Source: Paenibacillus sp. RUD330
Lineage (GTDB): Bacteria; Bacillota; Bacilli; Paenibacillales; Paenibacillaceae
Length of the DNA stretch: 64,000 bases
Assembly: GCF_002243345.2 (NCBI RefSeq)
Contig: NZ_CP022655.2
Location: 1,390,001-1,454,000 of the forward strand
Reading direction: 5' to 3'
Shown piece after piece: positions 17,991 through 26,815 of the stretch (within the stretch, counting starts at the first letter, position 1; each line of letters begins with the position of its first letter). Below the pieces are notes generated by a model that ran no database searches, was not told the origin of the DNA, and worked only from the letters and a program-made list of their open reading frames with translations. The position numbers and the translations under genes are program-made.

Positions 17991-20519
17991 ATGACGACGG
18001 AACAAGTGCAAGGCAAGACAGCAGTTCGGACAAATGGAGAGAAGCTGGAGCCCGCCTCGCGGGATGCGCTCTGGTATGAAGCCCCTGCGGGCGCTTGGAC
18101 CGAAGCTCTTCCGATCGGCAGCGGCCGGCTTGGAGCGATGGTGTTCGGCCGGCTCGGCGAGGAGCGGATCCAGCTCAACGAGGATTCCCTCTGGTACGGC
18201 GGCCCTGGAATCGGATCGAGCCCGGATGCGGCGGAGCAGCTGCCGCGCATCCGCCAGCTGCTGCTCGCCGGCGAGCCGGAGCAGGCGGAGGAGCTGGCGA
18301 TGACGGCCGTGATGACGCAGTCCGGCCATCTCGCTCCCTACCAGACTCTGGGCGAGCTGCTTATCCGCTTCCCCGGCGAGCCTGCTGCTGCGGAGCGATA
18401 TATTCGCGAGCTGCGCCTCGATGAGGCGGCGGCTGTGACCCGCTTCGGCTGGGGAGCCGTGGAGCGCACCCGGACCGTCTTCGCGAGCGAGCCGCATGCC
18501 GTGATCGCGGTCCGGATCGAGGGCAGCGAGCCAGGCGGCTTGTCGTTGCGGGCAGGCATGACGCGCCGTCCGTTCGAAGGCCGCATGACGCAGCTGGAGC
18601 GGGGCGTCGCCATGGAGGGGCAGTGCGGACCGGATGGCGTCCGCTACGCCGCCGTGCTGCGGGCTGAAGCGGAGGGCGGCAGCTGCCGACTGCTCGGCGA
18701 TGCGATCCTCATCGACGGGGCGGATTCGGCGACGCTGTACATCGCCGCGGCCACGACCTTCCGCAGCGGGGATCCGCTGGCGGAGAGCCTGGCGCGGGTG
18801 CAGGCGGCGCTGGACGCGGGCTACGACGAGATCCGGGAGCGGCATCTGCTCGCTCATCGCGCCTTGTACGACCGCGTGACGCTGGAGCTGGGAGCAGGAG
18901 CGGATGCGGGACAGGGACCGGGACAGGGACCGGGCAGGGAGCATGAGCCTGCTCGCGGGCAGGAGTCCGTTCAGGGACGGCAAACCGTACCGGGACAGGA
19001 ATCCGCATCAGGACAGGAATCCGCATCAGGACAGGAATCCGCATCAGGACAAGAATCCGTACCGGGACAGGAATCCGGCCCGACGCTTGACTGTCTGCCG
19101 ACCGATGTGCGGCTGCGGCTGCTGCGGGAAGGAGGAAGCGATCCCGGATTGGTCCGCCTCTTTTTCCTCTACGGCCGATACCTGCTGCTCTCGAGCTCGC
19201 GCCCGGGATCGCTGCCGGCGAACCTGCAGGGCATCTGGAACGAAAGCTTCACCCCGCCGTGGGAAAGCGACTATCACCTCAACATCAATCTGCAGATGAA
19301 CTATTGGCCGGCCGAGGTTTGCAATCTGGCGGAAACCCACGAGCCCGTATTCGATCTGCTCGACCGCCTGCGCGAAAACGGCGTCGTCACGGCACGGGAA
19401 ATGTACGGAGCCGAGGGCTTCGTCGCCCATCACGCGACCAATATGTGGGGAGATACCGGCATTGTCGGAGTCTGGGTGCCCGCGGTCATCTGGCCGACGG
19501 GAGGCGCCTGGCTTTCCCTGCATCTGTGGGAGCATTACCGCTATCAGCCGGATCGCCGGTTCCTTGAGGATCGGGCTTACCCGATGCTGAAGGACGCGGC
19601 GCGATTCTTCCTCGACACCCTGCTTGAGGACAGCAGAGGAAGGCTCGTCACCGGACCTTCCGTGTCGCCGGAAAATACGTACGAGCTCCCTAACGGCAAG
19701 CGTGGCGCGCTGTGCATCGGTCCGTCCATGGACTCGCAGATCCTCCATGCGCTGTTCTCGGCCTGCGGGGAAGCGGCGGCGGAGCTCGGCGTGGACGCGG
19801 AGCTTGCCGGGAAGCTGGAGGCGGCGCGCCGCCGGCTGCCCGAGCCGGAGATCGGCAGCCGCGGACAGCTGCTGGAATGGTCGGAGGAATACGGGGAGCC
19901 TGAGCCCGGACACCGGCATATCTCCCATCTGTTCGCGCTGCATCCCGGCGAGCAGATTACGCCGGAGCGGACGCCGCAGCTCGCCCAAGCGGCCCGAAAG
20001 ACGCTGGAGAGCCGGCTCGCCCATGGCGGGGGCCATACCGGCTGGAGCCGGGCGTGGATTCTCAACTTCTGGGCCCGGCTGGGCGAAGGCGGCGAGGCGC
20101 ATGAGCATCTGATGGAGCTGCTGCGCCATGCGGTCCATCCCAATCTGTTCGGCGATCACCCGCCGTTCCAGATCGACGCCAACTTCGGCGGCACGGCAGG
20201 CGTCGCCGAGATGCTCCTGCAGTCCCATGGCGGCGAGCTGAAGCTGCTGCCGGCGCTGCCGCCGGAGTGGCCCGAGGGACGAGTGACGGGACTGCGCGCC
20301 AGAGGCGGAGCGGAATGCGACCTGTCATGGGCGGGAGGAAGGCTGACCGAGGCCGAGCTGCGCTTCACGCATGGCGGAAGCTTCTTCATCCGGCATGGCG
20401 GGGAGCTGACGGCCGTGGACGGCGCCGGCCTGCTCAAGCAATTCATTTTCGAGGACGGACGGTACCGATTCGATGCCAGAGCGGGGGACGTGCTCAGGCT
20501 TGCGGCCGTTCGGGCATGA
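17991..20519 (+). CDS. GH95 family alpha-L-fucosidase/galactosidase
   Basis: This 842-residue cytoplasmic enzyme removes terminal alpha-1,2-linked L-fucose (or L-galactose) residues. GH95 marks are present in order: EALPIGSGRLGAMVFG and LNEDSLWYGGP at the N-terminus, HLNINLQMNYWPAE, GPSVSPENTY with the expected catalytic Glu, and QIDANFGGTAGVAEMLLQSH with the expected Asp. The start ATG follows AAAGGAG by 10 bases; upstream in-frame codons lack a ribosome site. Residues ~300-367 are an unusual Gly/Gln/Glu/Ser-rich linker partly built from five 18-bp repeats (18993-19082, QESASG units) inserted before PTDVRLRLL. It is 228 bases upstream of a GH29 fucosidase gene. Confidence 0.93.
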   Translation: MTTEQVQGKTAVRTNGEKLEPASRDALWYEAPAGAWTEALPIGSGRLGAMVFGRLGEERIQLNEDSLWYGGPGIGSSPDAAEQLPRIRQLLLAGEPEQAEELAMTAVMTQSGHLAPYQTLGELLIRFPGEPAAAERYIRELRLDEAAAVTRFGWGAVERTRTVFASEPHAVIAVRIEGSEPGGLSLRAGMTRRPFEGRMTQLERGVAMEGQCGPDGVRYAAVLRAEAEGGSCRLLGDAILIDGADSATLYIAAATTFRSGDPLAESLARVQAALDAGYDEIRERHLLAHRALYDRVTLELGAGADAGQGPGQGPGREHEPARGQESVQGRQTVPGQESASGQESASGQESASGQESVPGQESGPTLDCLPTDVRLRLLREGGSDPGLVRLFFLYGRYLLLSSSRPGSLPANLQGIWNESFTPPWESDYHLNINLQMNYWPAEVCNLAETHEPVFDLLDRLRENGVVTAREMYGAEGFVAHHATNMWGDTGIVGVWVPAVIWPTGGAWLSLHLWEHYRYQPDRRFLEDRAYPMLKDAARFFLDTLLEDSRGRLVTGPSVSPENTYELPNGKRGALCIGPSMDSQILHALFSACGEAAAELGVDAELAGKLEAARRRLPEPEIGSRGQLLEWSEEYGEPEPGHRHISHLFALHPGEQITPERTPQLAQAARKTLESRLAHGGGHTGWSRAWILNFWARLGEGGEAHEHLMELLRHAVHPNLFGDHPPFQIDANFGGTAGVAEMLLQSHGGELKLLPALPPEWPEGRVTGLRARGGAECDLSWAGGRLTEAELRFTHGGSFFIRHGGELTAVDGAGLLKQFIFEDGRYRFDARAGDVLRLAAVRA

Positions 20520-20564
20520 TGCGGCAACAGCTGAAACGAGCTTGGGCGGCCGGCACCGCGATGG

Positions 20565-20659
20565 AACCGCTGGAACGGAACTCAACCGCTGGAGCGGAAT
20601 TCAACCGCTGGAACGGAACTCAACCGCTGGAGCGGAATTCAACCGCTGGAGCAGTGCCG
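20565..20659. repeat. Five tandem 19-bp repeats between the fucosidase genes
   Basis: Units AACCGCTGGA(A/G)CGGAA(C/T)TC start at 20565, 20584, 20603, 20622 and 20641, the last being diverged. A and G versions alternate strictly in the first four units, so the true duplication unit may be 38 bp. Confidence 0.95.
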
Positions 20660-20747
20660 CCGGAGCTATACGGCCTGTTTCGCGGGCGGACCCAGCTTAT
20701 ATCGGCTCCGACCGAACGGGCGGAGCCAGGACGAAGGAGACCAGAAC

Positions 20748-21986
20748 ATGAACGAGACCTACACGGGGGCTGTGCCCTCGAAGCATCAGCTGATCTGGCA
20801 GGACATGGAGATGGGGATGTTCATCCACTTCGGCATGAATACGTTTTGCGACCAGGAATGGGGAGAAGGCGGGGATTCGGCTCTACTGTTCCATCCTGAG
20901 GAGCTCGATGCCCGGCAATGGGCGCGCGAAGCGCGGCAAGCGGGAATGAAATATCTCATTCTCACCGCCAAGCATCATGACGGCTTCTGCCTTTGGCCGA
21001 GCGCGCAGACGGATTATTCCGTCGCCTCCAGCCCTTGGAGGGACGGCCAAGGAGATGTCGTGCGGGAATGCGCGGACGCATGCCGCGAGGAGGGCATCGG
21101 CTTCGGGCTCTATCTGTCCCCATGGGATCGGCACGAGCCGAAATATGGAGATAAGGAAGCCTATGACGATTTCTACTGCGCCCAGCTGACGGAGCTGCTC
21201 ACCGGCTACGGCGAGCTGATGGAAGTATGGTTCGACGGCGCGGGCTCGGAGGGACGCGTCTATGACTGGCCGCGCATCATCGAGCTCGTCCGCCGGCATC
21301 AGCCCGGCGCGATGGTGTTCAACATGGGCGAGCCGACGATCCGCTGGGTCGGCAACGAGGACGGAGTCGCGCCATATCCTTGCTGGAATACGGCCGAGTC
21401 GGCTCCTCTCAGCATGTTTGCCGCCGAGAGCGCGACCTGGCTGCCGTCCACGCCCAAGTGGGTGCCGGCCGAATGCGACGTGCCGATCCGCCGCCATCAA
21501 TGGTTCTGGCATCCGGATTCCGAGGATCGCCTGCATGATCTCGACCATCTGATGGACATCTACTACCGCTCCGTCGGCCATGGCTGCAATCTGCTGCTGA
21601 ATCTGTCGCCGGACCGAAGGGGATTGCTGCCGGAGCTCGATGCGGCCCGCCTTCAGGAGCTTGGCGCAGAGATCCGCCGCAGGCTGGGGACGCCGGCCGC
21701 CGAGACATCCGGCGAAGGCAGCGAGCTGACGCTGGAGCTGGGCGCTCCGACGGAGATCGGCCATCTCGTCATCATGGAGGATATCTCCCGGGGCGAGCGG
21801 ATCCGCGAGTATGCGGCCGACATCCGGATCGACGGCGAATGGCGCGAGCTGGCATCGGGCTTCTCGGTAGGCCACAAGCGGATCGAGGCGTTGACTCCCG
21901 TCGCCGCGGAAGCCGTGCGGCTGAGAGTGTTGAAGAGCGAAGGCGAGCCGTTGATCCGCTCGCTGCAGGCTTACGCCGCCGTCTGA
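20748..21986 (+). CDS. GH29 family alpha-L-fucosidase
   Basis: This 412-residue enzyme hydrolyses alpha-L-fucosides. The TIM barrel begins with MGMFIHFGMNTF near residue 23, contains YLILTAKHHDGFCLWPS, and carries the catalytic nucleophile Asp163 in VWFDGAGSEG. A beta domain follows after residue ~320 and ends with a segment resembling the coagulation-factor-type module used by bacterial GH29 enzymes. There is no signal peptide, so fucosylated oligosaccharides must be imported first. AAGGAG precedes the ATG. With the GH95 enzyme upstream it would clear differently linked fucose from xyloglucan or host-type glycans. Confidence 0.92.
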   Translation: MNETYTGAVPSKHQLIWQDMEMGMFIHFGMNTFCDQEWGEGGDSALLFHPEELDARQWAREARQAGMKYLILTAKHHDGFCLWPSAQTDYSVASSPWRDGQGDVVRECADACREEGIGFGLYLSPWDRHEPKYGDKEAYDDFYCAQLTELLTGYGELMEVWFDGAGSEGRVYDWPRIIELVRRHQPGAMVFNMGEPTIRWVGNEDGVAPYPCWNTAESAPLSMFAAESATWLPSTPKWVPAECDVPIRRHQWFWHPDSEDRLHDLDHLMDIYYRSVGHGCNLLLNLSPDRRGLLPELDAARLQELGAEIRRRLGTPAAETSGEGSELTLELGAPTEIGHLVIMEDISRGERIREYAADIRIDGEWRELASGFSVGHKRIEALTPVAAEAVRLRVLKSEGEPLIRSLQAYAAV

Positions 21987-22263
21987 CGGCAGCGGGACGC
22001 CCGTCCCTGAGCCTATGACTGTCCGACGCAGCGGGGGGCCATGCAGCCAGGCGGATTGGCTGATCGGTCCCTGAGCCTAGACAGTCTGCGGCAGCAGGCT
22101 TTTTAAGCTTGACAAGCCGATGGCAACATCCTACATTCAATCGGAGAGCAGGGGTTCAGCTCCTGCCGGCCGAAGCTGCGCCCGATGACCAGCGAACCGG
22201 GATCGACGGCTCCCGGCCCGTTCCTTTCCACTCTGCCGCCATATTCTACAAAGTGGTGATCCT

Positions 22264-23100
22264 GTGACATCTTTGGCAATCCTGCTCGTAACCGCATCGG
22301 GTCTGGCTCATTCGGTGTGGAATCTCCTGGCCAAAAAAAGCCGGGACAAAGCCGTCTTTCTCTGGCTCATCTTCAGTTTCACGACCATTCCTCTGCTGCC
22401 CTACCTCGTATGGGAGCTCATCCACCTCCACGGGGGCTGGGTTACGCTTGTCCTGTCCTTCGCCTTTCAGGCCGCGTACGGCCTGCTCCTCTCCCTCAGC
22501 TATAAGGAAGGGGACATGTCGCAGGTTTATCCCATCATGAGAGGAACCGGCATGTTCCTCGTGCCGCTGCTGGGGATGCTGATCTGGCATGAATCGCTCA
22601 GCATCTGGGGCTGGCTGGCGCTGCTCATCATGCTGCTCTGCTTCTTCTCGCTCAGCGGGTGGCCCGCTCCAGGCAAGCGGGTCGCCATGCGGCCCGTCCT
22701 GCTTGCGCTCGGCGTCGGCCTGTGCACGGCGGGCTACGTAACGATGGACAAATTCAATCTGCAGCATCTGTCCGCGCTGTCGCTGCTTGCGCTCGGCAAT
22801 CTTGGCGTCATGGCTGCGCTCACTCCTGCCGCGATGCGCAAAGGCAAGCTGCGCGCAGAGTGGAGCGGACGCTGGAAGCAGACGCTGGCCGGCGCCGTGC
22901 TGAGCCCGGGCTCCTATCTGCTGTTCCTGCTCGCGATTCCTTACGCGCCGATCGGACTCATTTCGCCGATTCGCGAATGCGGCACCGTCTTCGCCGCCAT
23001 CTTCGGCGTGCTGCTGCTCAAGGAAAGCCAAGGCTTCCGCCGGATCGTATCATCTGCGGTCATGGCCGCGGCGATCGTGACCGTGGCTTTGTGGGGCTGA
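22264..23100 (+). CDS. EamA (DMT superfamily) transporter
   Basis: This 278-residue membrane protein has about ten hydrophobic helices in two halves, as expected for EamA/RhaT-type metabolite exporters. It starts at GTG 22264 after a weak ribosome site (GTGGTGAT). Motifs such as SYKEGDMSQVYPIMRG and PIGLISPIRECGTVFAAIFG, one per half, mark the internal duplication. The substrate is unknown. It is a single-gene unit ending in a strong terminator shared with the convergent desR gene. Confidence 0.88.
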   Translation: MTSLAILLVTASGLAHSVWNLLAKKSRDKAVFLWLIFSFTTIPLLPYLVWELIHLHGGWVTLVLSFAFQAAYGLLLSLSYKEGDMSQVYPIMRGTGMFLVPLLGMLIWHESLSIWGWLALLIMLLCFFSLSGWPAPGKRVAMRPVLLALGVGLCTAGYVTMDKFNLQHLSALSLLALGNLGVMAALTPAAMRKGKLRAEWSGRWKQTLAGAVLSPGSYLLFLLAIPYAPIGLISPIRECGTVFAAIFGVLLLKESQGFRRIVSSAVMAAAIVTVALWG

Positions 23101-23146
23101 GGCGCGGGCGCAATGAACAAGGGCGGTCTCCCAAGGCCGCCATGAC

Positions 23147-23195
23147 AAAAGGCGATTTCCCCGCAGGCCGCGGCCTGGAGGAAATCGCCTTTTTC
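23147..23195. terminator. Bidirectional terminator between the EamA gene and desR
   Basis: AAAAGGCGATTTCC pairs with GGAAATCGCCTTTTT around a GC-rich loop. It serves the plus-strand transporter and overlaps the last codon of the minus-strand regulator. Confidence 0.9.
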
Positions 23196-23796
23196 ATTTG
23201 AACCAGCCTTTCTCCTTGAACCTGGAGATGGCCTCGATCCGGTTGCTGACGCCGAGCTTGTCGAGAATGACGGAGATGTAGTTGCGCACCGTGCCGCTGG
23301 ACAGGAAGAGCTCCTTGGCGATGTCCTTGGTGTTCTTCCCTACGGCGACGAGCTCCATCACTTCGCGTTCGCGTTCGGTGAGGGGATTCTCCTCCACGTT
23401 GTACACCTCGTCGACCAGCTCGGGAGCATACAGCCGCCTGCCGGTCATGACGCTGCGGATGGAGTCGGCGAGCTCGTCGCTGGAGCTGTCCTTGAGCAGA
23501 TAGCCCTGGACGCCTGCCTTGAGCGCCCGCTCAAAAAATCCCGAACGGGCGAAGGTGGTCAGAATGATCACTTTGCAGCCGTCGCCCTTCAGCAGCTCGG
23601 CGGCTTCGAGCCCGTTCATGACGGGCATCTCGATATCCATGATGCAGACGTCGGGCTTATGCTGGCGCACCAGCTCGACCGCGATCTGGCCGTTGCCGGC
23701 CTGGCCGACGACCTGCATGTCTTCCTCGAGGTCGATCAGCGATCCCAGCGCGCCGAGCAGCAGCCGCTGATCCTCGGCGATGACGATCCGTATCAT
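23194..23796 (-). CDS. desR: DesR-type response regulator (NarL/LuxR family)
   Basis: This 200-residue regulator has a receiver domain with Asp54 in VCIMDIEMP, the same position phosphorylated in B. subtilis DesR, and a LuxR-type helix-turn-helix near the C-terminus (LTEREREVMELVAVGKNTKD and SSGTVRNYISVILDKLGVSN). In the known system it activates the desaturase gene when membranes are too ordered in the cold. It overlaps the kinase gene by 4 bases and lies downstream of the desaturase on the same strand. Confidence 0.92.
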   Translation of the reverse strand: MIRIVIAEDQRLLLGALGSLIDLEEDMQVVGQAGNGQIAVELVRQHKPDVCIMDIEMPVMNGLEAAELLKGDGCKVIILTTFARSGFFERALKAGVQGYLLKDSSSDELADSIRSVMTGRRLYAPELVDEVYNVEENPLTEREREVMELVAVGKNTKDIAKELFLSSGTVRNYISVILDKLGVSNRIEAISRFKEKGWFK

Positions 23797-24929
23797 GCTT
23801 CCACCTCCTTCTCCACCCGGCTGACGTTATGGGGAACGGTCATCGTAATTTCCGTCCCCGGCGCGCCGGATATTTCCAATGTTCCGTTGAGGAATTCCAG
23901 CCGCTCCTTCATTCCCTGCAATCCATTGCCGCGCTCGAGCTTCCGCACGTTCCGGATCCCGTTGCCGTCATCCTTGACCTTGACGATGAGCAGCTCCGGA
24001 AGCTGGGTGATGGAGAGGGAGCAGGAGGCGGCGTGGCTGTGCTTGACGACATTGGTGACAGCTTCCTTGATGCACATGCTCAGCACGTTCTCCGTGAGCC
24101 TCGATGTATGAGCCAAGCGGGGGTCTCCCTCCATCTCGAAGGAAATCTCCGCGGCGCCGAGAATCTGCCGGATCCTCTGGATCTCGTCCTCCAGCCGCGC
24201 GCCGCGCATATGGGAGACCATTTCCCTGACTTCCTGCAGGGCGATCCTCGCCGTCTGATGCACATCGGCCATCTCGCCGCGAGCCCGCTCCGGGTCCTTG
24301 TCCAGCAGCTTGCCGGCGAGATCGCTTTTGAGGCGGATCAGCGACAGCTGCTGGCCGAGAGTGTCGTGCAGGTCGAGCGCGATGCGCTGCCTCTCCTCAT
24401 GGACGAGCAGATCCGCGATCCGGCGGTTGGCATCCTCCAGCTGCCCCTGCAGCTTGACCTGCTTGAGCGTATTGTAGCGGTTGAACGGAAGCACCGCCAC
24501 GCCGATCAGGCAGACAAGGACGAAGGGCCACTGGGAGATGAAAAATTCGTTCCCGATCGCGAACCCCGTATAGACGGCTCCGAGCGTGACGACCAGGTGG
24601 ACGATATACAGGCTGAGAAAACCCGCCCAGCTTCTCGTATTGCCGATGAATACGGCCAGAAAGAAGCTGAAGTACGGGTAATGGAAGTAGATCGTCATCG
24701 CAGCCGACACGGCCATCTGGATGGAGATGCCCGTATAGAGCCTCCAGCCTCTGTCGGAAGAGGTCAGCCGGAAGCACAGGAAGAACAGAGCGACGAGAAA
24801 CCCGCCGAACAGCATATGGCGGGTCTCGGGGAACCGGAAGATGAAATAGAAAGGCAAGATGATGAATGCCAGCCATACATATAAGCTGAATCCGCTGCTG
24901 CGGGGAAAGATCCGGTACCATTTCTGCAT
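23793..24929 (-). CDS. desK: DesK-type membrane thermosensor histidine kinase
   Basis: This 378-residue kinase has five closely packed membrane segments over residues ~12-150, a linker coiled coil, the HisKA_3 phosphorylation motif ALDLHDTLGQ with His188 (identical in position to B. subtilis DesK) and an ATPase domain with IKEAVTNVVKHSHA, KDDGNGI and GLQGMKERLEFLNG. It is expected to sense membrane thickness and fluidity and to act as kinase or phosphatase on DesR. Gene order is desaturase, kinase, regulator, all on the minus strand. Confidence 0.92.
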   Translation of the reverse strand: MQKWYRIFPRSSGFSLYVWLAFIILPFYFIFRFPETRHMLFGGFLVALFFLCFRLTSSDRGWRLYTGISIQMAVSAAMTIYFHYPYFSFFLAVFIGNTRSWAGFLSLYIVHLVVTLGAVYTGFAIGNEFFISQWPFVLVCLIGVAVLPFNRYNTLKQVKLQGQLEDANRRIADLLVHEERQRIALDLHDTLGQQLSLIRLKSDLAGKLLDKDPERARGEMADVHQTARIALQEVREMVSHMRGARLEDEIQRIRQILGAAEISFEMEGDPRLAHTSRLTENVLSMCIKEAVTNVVKHSHAASCSLSITQLPELLIVKVKDDGNGIRNVRKLERGNGLQGMKERLEFLNGTLEISGAPGTEITMTVPHNVSRVEKEVEA

Positions 24930-24981
24930 CGATGCCGCTCCTTGCGTGAAGTCCTGATGCTACCAGTGTAGCATAATGGGC

Positions 24982-26085
24982 TTATTCCCCGCTGGTCCCG
25001 GTTCTTGCTTTGACCGGCGCCGCAGCGACACGGGCGACGGGGAAGGGGCGTAGCTCCGCCTGATGCTTGCTCTCGAATCCGCCGCCCGGCCGCTGCGCTA
25101 TCAGCCGCTTGCCGTCCCGGAAGGAGACGAAGCATCTGTTCACGTCGTCCCAGAGGTTGAAGCGCAGCGACTTCAGGCTGGTGCGGAGCGTGATGGTCGT
25201 CGCATGCTGCAGCGACGGAGCCGCTTCATGGGCGCCTTGGAGGCGGTAGTTCGGAATCCGCGGGCTGAGATGATGGACATGGTGGAAGCCGATGTTGCCG
25301 GTCAGCCATTGCAGCCACGCCGGGAGCTTGTAATACGAGCTGCCGTCGACGGCGGCCTTGAGGTATTCCCATTCCGGATCATGCTCGAAGTAGGAGTCCT
25401 CGAACTGATGCTGCACATAGAACAGCCAGATGCCGGCGGCGCCGGAGATCCAGAAGATCGGCAGCTGCACGAGCAGGAACGACTGCCAGCCGGCTGCCCA
25501 AGCGAGCAGCGCGTACAGGACGACGATGCCGGCATTGGTCGCGTACGTGTTCAGCCGCTCCTTGCGGCGAGCGCCCTTTTCGTTGAAGCGGTAGGCGAAG
25601 AGGATCAGGACGATCGGCCCGAGTCCGAACAGCACGAGCGGATTGCGGTAGATCCGGTAGCTCAGCTTGCGCCACCGGGATGCTTCGGCATACTCCTGCA
25701 CGGTCAGGATCCACATGTCGCCGATGCCGCGCTTCTCGAGATTGCCGCTGCCCGCATGATGGATATTGTGGGCATGCTTCCATTGTTCATACGGGAACAT
25801 GGTCAGCACTCCGAGCAGATAACCAAGCAGATTGTTGGCGCGCTTGCTTTTGAAGAACGATCCGTGGCAGCAGTCGTGGAAGATGATGAAGCTGCGGATG
25901 ACGAAGCCGGCGGCGGCGACGCTGAACAGCAGCGTCAGCGCGTAGGAGACGTTCAGGCTGAGATAGGCGGCGTACCAGAGCAAGGCCAGAGGGGGCAGCG
26001 TATTGAGCAGCTGCCAGACGCTGGCGGCGGAATCCGATTTTTCGTAGGGCGCTATCATTTGGCGCAGTTGTTTTAGTGGAGACAT
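24982..26085 (-). CDS. des: Membrane fatty acid desaturase (Des type)
   Basis: This 367-residue integral membrane di-iron enzyme introduces a double bond into phospholipid acyl chains. The three histidine boxes are visible: HDCCHGS near residue 70, HNIHH near residue 107 and HHVHH near residue 270. Hydrophobic pairs lie before and between them. AGGAGG lies 7 bases before the ATG. The C-terminal ~30 residues (after RLIAQRPGG) are basic and low in complexity and probably dispensable. It is followed after 52 bases by desK, so the locus is a self-regulating cold-response unit. Confidence 0.94.
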   Translation of the reverse strand: MSPLKQLRQMIAPYEKSDSAASVWQLLNTLPPLALLWYAAYLSLNVSYALTLLFSVAAAGFVIRSFIIFHDCCHGSFFKSKRANNLLGYLLGVLTMFPYEQWKHAHNIHHAGSGNLEKRGIGDMWILTVQEYAEASRWRKLSYRIYRNPLVLFGLGPIVLILFAYRFNEKGARRKERLNTYATNAGIVVLYALLAWAAGWQSFLLVQLPIFWISGAAGIWLFYVQHQFEDSYFEHDPEWEYLKAAVDGSSYYKLPAWLQWLTGNIGFHHVHHLSPRIPNYRLQGAHEAAPSLQHATTITLRTSLKSLRFNLWDDVNRCFVSFRDGKRLIAQRPGGGFESKHQAELRPFPVARVAAAPVKARTGTSGE

Positions 26086-26163
26086 CCCGAAACCTCCTGA
26101 ATGTGGCTGAAGTGGCGCAGTCTTGGAGATTCCATTATATCCGCTGAGGCAATGGGCTTAGCA

Positions 26164-26199
26164 GTCACAGGCGTAATGACAGAGGGTGACATTTGTCAT
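26164..26199. promoter_or_regulatory. Putative DesR operator upstream of the desaturase
   Basis: The region holds GTCA and TGAC repeats, including the palindrome ATGACA-N12-TGTCAT at 26176-26199. It lies 79-114 bases upstream of the desaturase start, where an activator site is expected. Assignment to DesR is inference from gene context. Confidence 0.45.
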
Positions 26200-26326
26200 G
26201 GTTCCGCCCAGATAGTTCAAGACGCGGAAGTCGAGGGAGAGGATCGGACGGTTGAACGGACAAGCCTGCTTGGTGTAGCCTTGAGGAAGAAATGCGGCGG
26301 GCTTCCGAAGCCTGCAGCGGGGAGAG

Positions 26327-26815
26327 ATGATGATGTCGTTATTCGATAAAATGAAGCAGGGAGCCGCGGAAGCGGCCAAGGCGGCGCAGCAGACGATGGA
26401 GATCGCCAGGTTGAAATCGCTGATCGTCCTGAAGCAGCGGGACATCGGCAAGCAGAAAAAAGCGATCGGAGACGCGGTCTACGAGGCTTACCGCAGAGAG
26501 GATATCGCCTCCTCGCATGAGGCGGCGTTCCGCTTGTGCCAAGGCATCGTGACGGCGGAGCATGACATCGCCGAGCTGCAGGACAAGATCCGCATGCTGA
26601 AGACGGTCAAGGCTTGCCCGTCCTGCGGACGCGAAGTAGAGCTCGGGGCTGGCGTTTGCACCGGCTGCGGGCATGTCTTCCCCCAGGTGGCCGCCGCGGA
26701 ATCTCTCCAGCTGGAGGGCGAGGTCCGGGTGCTGTGCGGCAGCTGCAAGACCGAGAACGCGCTCGACGCCCGCCGCTGCGTTTCCTGCGGGAAGGAGCTG
26801 GGCTCATGGGCGTAG
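26327..26815 (+). CDS. Coiled-coil protein with two C-terminal zinc ribbons
   Basis: This protein of ~162 residues (start at one of three adjacent ATGs, 26327-26333, after GGGGAG) has a helical N-terminal region to residue ~90, rich in Lys, Ala and Glu. Two zinc-ribbon knuckle pairs follow: CPSCG with CTGCG, and CGSC with CVSCG. No enzymatic motif is visible. It is probably a cytoplasmic scaffold or nucleic-acid or protein-binding factor. The downstream CBM9-like gene overlaps its last 10 bases, so the two are likely co-translated. Confidence 0.82.
   Translation: MMMSLFDKMKQGAAEAAKAAQQTMEIARLKSLIVLKQRDIGKQKKAIGDAVYEAYRREDIASSHEAAFRLCQGIVTAEHDIAELQDKIRMLKTVKACPSCGREVELGAGVCTGCGHVFPQVAAAESLQLEGEVRVLCGSCKTENALDARRCVSCGKELGSWA

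Noticed and set aside
22014-22263. Possible small gene or structured RNA between the GH29 and EamA genes
   Set aside because: Only two short imperfect direct repeats (CCTGAGCCTA with nearby CAGTC/TGTCC) are visible; no start with a ribosome site or convincing hairpin.
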